A program made the translations under genes and the position numbers. The notes beneath the pieces were generated by a model that saw only the letters and a program-made list of their open reading frames with translations, had not been told where the DNA came from and made no database searches. Below, one piece after another: positions 61,001 to 64,000 of a stretch of 64,000 nt of DNA (within the stretch, counting starts at the first letter, position 1; the number at the start of each line of letters is the position of its first letter). The DNA comes from JAHEZL01 sp964406465 (lineage in GTDB: Bacteria > Bacteroidota > Bacteroidia > Flavobacteriales_C > GCA-002722245). Where the stretch lies: NCBI GenBank assembly GCA_964406465.1, contig CAYORT010000011.1, positions 1 through 64,000 on the forward strand, written 5' to 3'.

Positions 61001-61697
61001 GAACATTAAATGTAATAGGCAAAGGCACAATAGAAATGGTAAAAATCTTTTGATAAATCCCTCCTTTACCATCACTTGTTTGCACCCTAATTGAATACGA
61101 ATTCTTATTGCTATAAGTGAACGAAGTGACTGTTTTCAATTGATTGCCAAGTATTGTAAAACTAGCATTATCGGTAGCTCCCACCCCCGTCACCAATCGG
61201 AAAGTATGAGAATCTGAAACATCTTCGTCAATAGCGCTAAACAACCCCACAAGAAAGCCAAGAGCTACATTCTCATTTACTGCATTATTTGATAATAAAA
61301 CATCTGTAGGACTATCGTTTCGGTTGCGAATTTGAATAGTAAAAACCTTTTCAAAAACACCACCATTGCCATCATTAGATTGTAAACGAATGGAATAAGA
61401 ATTAACCATTTCAAAATTGAAAATCGCATTGCTTAACAATTGATTTCCTACAACACTAAAATTTGCATTTCCACCACTACCTGCACCAGCCACCAATGAA
61501 TAGGCATGAACATCTGCCAAATCTGCATCAATAGATGATAGCGTTGCAACCAAAGTACCAACAGGTAATGCTTCAATAATTGCTGAATTTGACAAGGTGA
61601 TATTTGTTGGAGAGCTGTTTATTGCGCTAACCTCCAAGGTAAATAAGACGACTACAAAAATGAGTAAATGTCTAAGCATCAATTTTCTTACGGCCAT
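58080..61697 (-). CDS. Large adhesin-like T9SS cargo: cadherin, Ig, PKD and SprB repeats
   Basis: 1205 residues; signal peptide about 1-25. Two cadherin-like repeats (28-228: PTNITLSNSAIIEALPVGTLVATLSSIDAD, PTDVLLSNNAVNENVALGFLVGLFSAIDED), an Ig-like domain 230-310 (YQWKYNGANIIGATDDSL, GNYQCFVTNPAGTY), three PKD domains 315-555 (YTWDFDDNGNQSN, YAWNFGDGYSTS, HYWDFGDGDTNF) and about seven SprB repeats to 1070, each near 75 residues with a Cys pair and S-C-x-G-x-x-x-G signature (CYGTLTGKI, CKGFSDGFID, CFGDSTGVA, CYGATDGGI). A fourth PKD (YLWDFGDGNQ) and a type A sorting domain (LYPNPASSFITIEV to KTFEVIH) end it. It is a surface adhesin or motility-related protein in structure. Target surface unknown. 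Confidence 0.93.
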   Translation of the reverse strand: MAVRKLMLRHLLIFVVVLFTLEVSAINSSPTNITLSNSAIIEALPVGTLVATLSSIDADLADVHAYSLVAGAGSGGNANFSVVGNQLLSNAIFNFEMVNSYSIRLQSNDGNGGVFEKVFTIQIRNRNDSPTDVLLSNNAVNENVALGFLVGLFSAIDEDVSDSHTFRLVTGVGATDNASFTILGNQLKTVTSFTYSNKNSYSIRVQTSDGKGGIYQKIFTISIVPLPITFNVHPSGATICQTRSHLFKVSVSGTQPISYQWKYNGANIIGATDDSLIVANADISNVGNYQCFVTNPAGTYTSNLVSLFVNATPKISFSNTDVCVGSATAFTNNSTIDFNTIASYTWDFDDNGNQSNLEEPSYVFSGDGHFSVSLIAESDLGCLDTFTKTVTAHPYPNVNFTAGDICFVDTLKPINTSTINFGTMSYAWNFGDGYSTSQINPTHKYVSTDSYIIGLVATSNNGCSRSISKTITVNPSPIANFVVPDICDSTVAKFQGVSSISSGSITHYWDFGDGDTNFNEVNPHHLYKGSGTRSIQLKVISDKMCSDSVIKNIEIFNNPSVVVSVLNASCYGTLTGKIEVQSSLGMAPYFYSLNNGNFTLEPVFNFLAASNYHLKVMDNRNCITTREVEVKQPDPLDYLIANLTNIECSGAQTGSYVVLPKGGTAPYDYYVNFTNEDTDIRSYSIVDTGYISNLKARTYPNYLLDFNGCKIGFLVTVSEPSPITISESHQNVSCKGFSDGFIDVTASGGVRDYRYSISGGLQNQTSNLFTNLNAKDYLISVKDSNGCGASMNVNLLEPVQDLASNVNIREHVSCFGDSTGVAEFNSTGGSGVVKFSVGDTNSFSTQTILSNLKAQQYKVFAKDENGCFDSTSFIIQQPASALSIQNILTNDVKCYGATDGGITVMASGGTGGLKYSINKLYYSSNSFNQLKAGIYNLKVKDANSCVDSQLVSITQPAKMIIDTVIINGVNCKNENSGLVDIQVSGGTYPYQLTLGHQIQNSGIFNTLQGGDHYTSVQDANGCVIDAVVNVPFASHLAEANFHPFVAGKVITFNDLSLNASNYLWDFGDGNQSNLAQPIHQFASNGVYAVKLVVSNACNSDSIVKNINIGYVGLNEVEFGASILLYPNPASSFITIEVVSNENLYVTNSTLKFYNVLGELIDSHKISLQNNQQKFNYNTLNLSSGKYFLRIENERINVVKTFEVIH

Positions 61698-61727
61698 TTA
61701 CAATTTTAGGTTACAGTGAAAAAATAC

Positions 61728-62657
61728 TTAGAAAAAAAGTGGATGAAAATAAATTCCTTTCCCGGGCATTATTTCAAGAGTTGGAGCAGGAAGTTTTATA
61801 AATCCAATCGATTTAAATACTGCCTTTAAAAATTTATTGCGCACATTAAGCTTATTAAGATTTATATCAACCGACAAATAGAACTGGCGATGTCTTTCAA
61901 AATAAGGAATTGTTTTTCCATTTACAATCAATGGATTCGAGCTTCCCCCAGTCATTCCATCGGCACCATATCCTACAGCAAGATTCAGCCATTTAGGATA
62001 TTTAGAAGTTTCGGGCAAAAAAGCCGCTACATCAAAGCAGAACCAGTAAGTCTGACCATTATAATCTTTTAGCCACTGTTGAGTTATATCTTTCCCCAAG
62101 ACATTCGGTCGATACTGCGCATATGGAGATGGCATAAACGTCCATTTAAACAATATCCGTTGCTCTTTCCACAAAGCTTGCTCGGCAATAAATAAAGCCG
62201 ATCCCGCAGCATCAGCAATAAAGTCACCTGTAGAAAACCCCCATTGAGAAGAAAAACCATCCAAGACCTCAACTACTGTAGTAAAAGCCAAGCCAAGAGT
62301 TCCACCATACCACACAGCGTGTTTTTCCCTTACTCCGGCCCATTTCAAAAGACTATACCCACTTTGCCCCAATGAATACGAAGTTTGCGCGTGACCAAAC
62401 TTATCCATTTGCAACCATTCATCGTTATCATTAAAAAGATGCATGGCCGATCGAGGATAGTTGGCATACCATAATCTATCCAACCCCACTATTGTTGTGG
62501 TACCAACCAACAACTCACCGCCCACCACTAGGTTTCTTCGTTTCTTATTGAAAACTTCGCTGTTTTTAAATAGAGATGGCGCAGAATTGGTATCCTGCGC
62601 CATTGTATTGATTGTTAAACCGAGGCAAAAAAGAATTAAAAATGCCTTCGCTTTCAT
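61728..62657 (-). CDS. DUF2279 family exported protein
   Basis: 309 residues with signal peptide MKAKAFLILFCLGLTINTMA-Q. The body matches DUF2279 (YfiM-like) of Bacteroidota: RNLVVGGELLVGTTTIVGLDRLWYANYPRSAMHLFNDNDEWLQMDKFGHAQTSYSLGQSGY, then FSSQWGFSTGDFIADAAGSALFIAEQALWKEQRI. Several amphipathic segments and the C-terminal IYFHPLFF suggest an outer-membrane or membrane-associated protein. Function is not known to me. It overlaps the phosphoglucomutase stop by one base (TAATG at 62657), so the two are translated in sequence. The large adhesin gene begins 30 bases beyond its stop. Confidence 0.87.
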   Translation of the reverse strand: MKAKAFLILFCLGLTINTMAQDTNSAPSLFKNSEVFNKKRRNLVVGGELLVGTTTIVGLDRLWYANYPRSAMHLFNDNDEWLQMDKFGHAQTSYSLGQSGYSLLKWAGVREKHAVWYGGTLGLAFTTVVEVLDGFSSQWGFSTGDFIADAAGSALFIAEQALWKEQRILFKWTFMPSPYAQYRPNVLGKDITQQWLKDYNGQTYWFCFDVAAFLPETSKYPKWLNLAVGYGADGMTGGSSNPLIVNGKTIPYFERHRQFYLSVDINLNKLNVRNKFLKAVFKSIGFIKLPAPTLEIMPGKGIYFHPLFF

Positions 62658-64000
62658 TAGCTCAACAATAACTGATGTGATTTTTTCAATAATGAAAAAG
62701 CCTCTTCACTTGATGAAGACTCACAGTATGTTCTCAAAACTGGTTCTGTTCCACTTGGTCGAATCATCAACCACTCGTCATCACCAAAGAAAAATTTAAA
62801 TCCATCTACCTTTTCAACTCTTGTGATTTTTCTACCTGCAAACTCGGTATAAGAATCGTTCTTGCAGTTTTCCATCACTTTTTGTTTGGTTGTCTCGGTT
62901 AAATGCAAATCAATTCTTTCAAATGCAAATGCCCCTACAATATCATATACCTCTTGAACTAAATCATCTAGGGTTTTACCTGTTTTTGCCATGTATTCCC
63001 AAATGGTAAGCCCCATCCAAATACCGTCACGCTCAGGGATATGTCCTTTAATAGCAACCCCTCCCGATTCTTCGCCGCCCAACAACACGTCATCACTCAA
63101 CAATTTATCGCACACATATTTGAATCCGATTTTAGTTGTCACCACCTCTAAGCCTAAAGCTTTGCAAAGTTTTTTAATTCTATCGGAAACGGAGAATGCT
63201 ATCACCACTTTTCCATCCATCTTTTTGTATTGTTTCAAATAATTGATCAACAAAAGAATGATATGGTGTGAATCTACAAACTCACCTTGACTATTGTACA
63301 AGCCTAATCTATCGGCATCTCCGTCGGTAGCCAAACCACAGTCAATATAGCCAGATGTTTTGATCATATCTGAAAACTCTCCTAGATTTCTATGAATAGG
63401 CTCAGGTGCAGTTCCATCGAAACCAGGATTATAGTCGCAATGCAAGAAGGTAATATCTGGTAAGATTCTGCGCATTGCAAACTGACCAGCACCATACATA
63501 GCATCATAGGCGAAATTCATCCCCGAATTTTTGATCAGTTCTAAATCAAAATTAGCTTCCACTCTCTTGATATATGCACTTTCCAAATCAACGTATTGCA
63601 ATAAGCCATTTTTCTTAAGGTCTTCAAGAAAAATAGATTCTAAATCGTAGTTGTGTTTATCTGGTATTAGGGCTTCTACCTCATTAACATGCACATCAAG
63701 CAGTGGTCCGCCAAATTCACCTTTCAATTTATAGCCATTATAATCGGGTGGATTGTGGCTTGCAGTAATCACAACACCTACTCCAGCTCCAAGTTCCAAA
63801 GTACCCAAAGAGGTCATAGGAGTAGTCACCACTCTATCGCTTAAATAAACTTTAATCCCCTCTGCCCCCAAAACCTTTGCAACAGTCTCAGAGAATAATT
63901 GTCCGCCAAAACGACAATCGTATCCTATCACCACTCCTTTAGAAGCTTTATTCTCCTTTTTAAGCCATTGAACCAATCCAACAGTTACTCTAGCAACATT
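62657..64000 (-). CDS. Phosphoglucomutase/phosphomannomutase family protein (5' truncated)
   Basis: The frame is open to the right edge, so the first few residues are missing; 447 are visible, and family members are about 460-580 long. The phosphoserine loop GVVITASHNPPDYNGYKLKGEFGG, the metal loop LATDGDADRLGLYNSQGEFV, the sugar-binding LLGGEESGGVAIKGHIPERDG and the phosphate-binding end WLMIRPSGTEPVLRTYCES are all intact. It interconverts hexose 1- and 6-phosphates, supplying sugar nucleotides for glycans, or acts on glucosamine phosphate; the close subfamily cannot be fixed by eye. A TTG at 63976 is not a likely start, because coding continues upstream of it. It is the first gene seen in the chain ending at the PorP/SprF-OmpA fusion. 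Confidence 0.94.
   Translation of the reverse strand, partial: NVARVTVGLVQWLKKENKASKGVVIGYDCRFGGQLFSETVAKVLGAEGIKVYLSDRVVTTPMTSLGTLELGAGVGVVITASHNPPDYNGYKLKGEFGGPLLDVHVNEVEALIPDKHNYDLESIFLEDLKKNGLLQYVDLESAYIKRVEANFDLELIKNSGMNFAYDAMYGAGQFAMRRILPDITFLHCDYNPGFDGTAPEPIHRNLGEFSDMIKTSGYIDCGLATDGDADRLGLYNSQGEFVDSHHIILLLINYLKQYKKMDGKVVIAFSVSDRIKKLCKALGLEVVTTKIGFKYVCDKLLSDDVLLGGEESGGVAIKGHIPERDGIWMGLTIWEYMAKTGKTLDDLVQEVYDIVGAFAFERIDLHLTETTKQKVMENCKNDSYTEFAGRKITRVEKVDGFKFFFGDDEWLMIRPSGTEPVLRTYCESSSSEEAFSLLKKSHQLLLS

Noticed and set aside
1..64000. tRNA, rRNA, insertion sequences or integration sites
   Set aside because: Intergenic gaps are short and I saw no cloverleaf-like sequence, transposase frame or flanking direct repeats.

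Overview
The window looks like chromosomal DNA from a low-GC member of the Bacteroidota, probably an uncultured Flavobacteriales- or Chitinophagales-like bacterium. The evidence is type IX secretion (T9SS) cargo with C-terminal sorting domains, a CHU_C/gliding-type C-terminal domain, a PorP/SprF protein, SprB repeats, a TonB-dependent receptor paired with a DUF4249 lipoprotein, weak ribosome binding sites, and several upstream regions with the Bacteroidota promoter word TAnnTTTG. I see no rRNA, tRNA, CRISPR array, insertion sequence, integrase or phage gene. Both ends cut through genes: a Gfo/Idh/MocA oxidoreductase on the left and a phosphoglucomutase/phosphomannomutase on the right.

Layout. 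1-1.7 kb: oxidoreductase tail and a DEAD-box helicase. 1.86-8.7 kb (minus): guaB, two parvulin-domain proteins with a lipoprotein between them, and a MoxR ATPase; this looks like an outer-membrane protein folding operon behind IMP dehydrogenase. A tiny secreted-peptide gene with an apparent one-base frameshift lies downstream. 8.8-16.8 kb (minus): a T9SS cargo protein, an active/inactive M16 peptidase pair, a nitronate monooxygenase/FabK-type flavoprotein, a 66-residue membrane protein and a large gluzincin-like protein with propeller and barrel regions. 16.9-19.1 kb: diadenylate cyclase and TolC. 19.2-26.6 kb: surface-sugar genes (epimerase, glycosyltransferase, polymerase-like membrane protein, WecB) interleaved with rlmH-DUF4783-nadC-yihY. 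26.7-38.8 kb: M1 peptidase, prmC/ribD divergent pair, secreted metzincin, sterol-desaturase-type hydroxylase, SF2 helicase, acetyl-CoA synthetase. 38.8-47.0 kb: J-domain/KTSC protein, ClpS, a 22-codon membrane peptide with its own terminator, a 2124-residue TPR-PD40-coiled-coil-SPOR protein, PlsY. 47.1-48.1 kb: a SiaB kinase/SiaC phosphoprotein pair. 48.2-50.4 kb: methyltransferase, ZIP transporter, peroxiredoxin. 50.4-54.5 kb: DUF4249 lipoprotein, TonB receptor, XRE-S24 regulator. 54.5-64 kb (minus): a chain of pgm, DUF2279, a 1205-residue adhesin-like T9SS cargo, a PKD/CHU_C protein and a PorP/SprF-OmpA fusion.

Much of the window serves the envelope: folding and quality control of outer-membrane proteins, surface polysaccharide, T9SS cargo, and proteins tying the outer membrane to peptidoglycan. 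The candidates for something undescribed are the giant SPOR protein with a PorE-like front half, the adhesin/CHU_C/PorP-OmpA chain, the SiaB-SiaC pair with no nearby cyclase, and the 22-codon peptide unit. All domain names come from reading translations by eye; no database search was possible.
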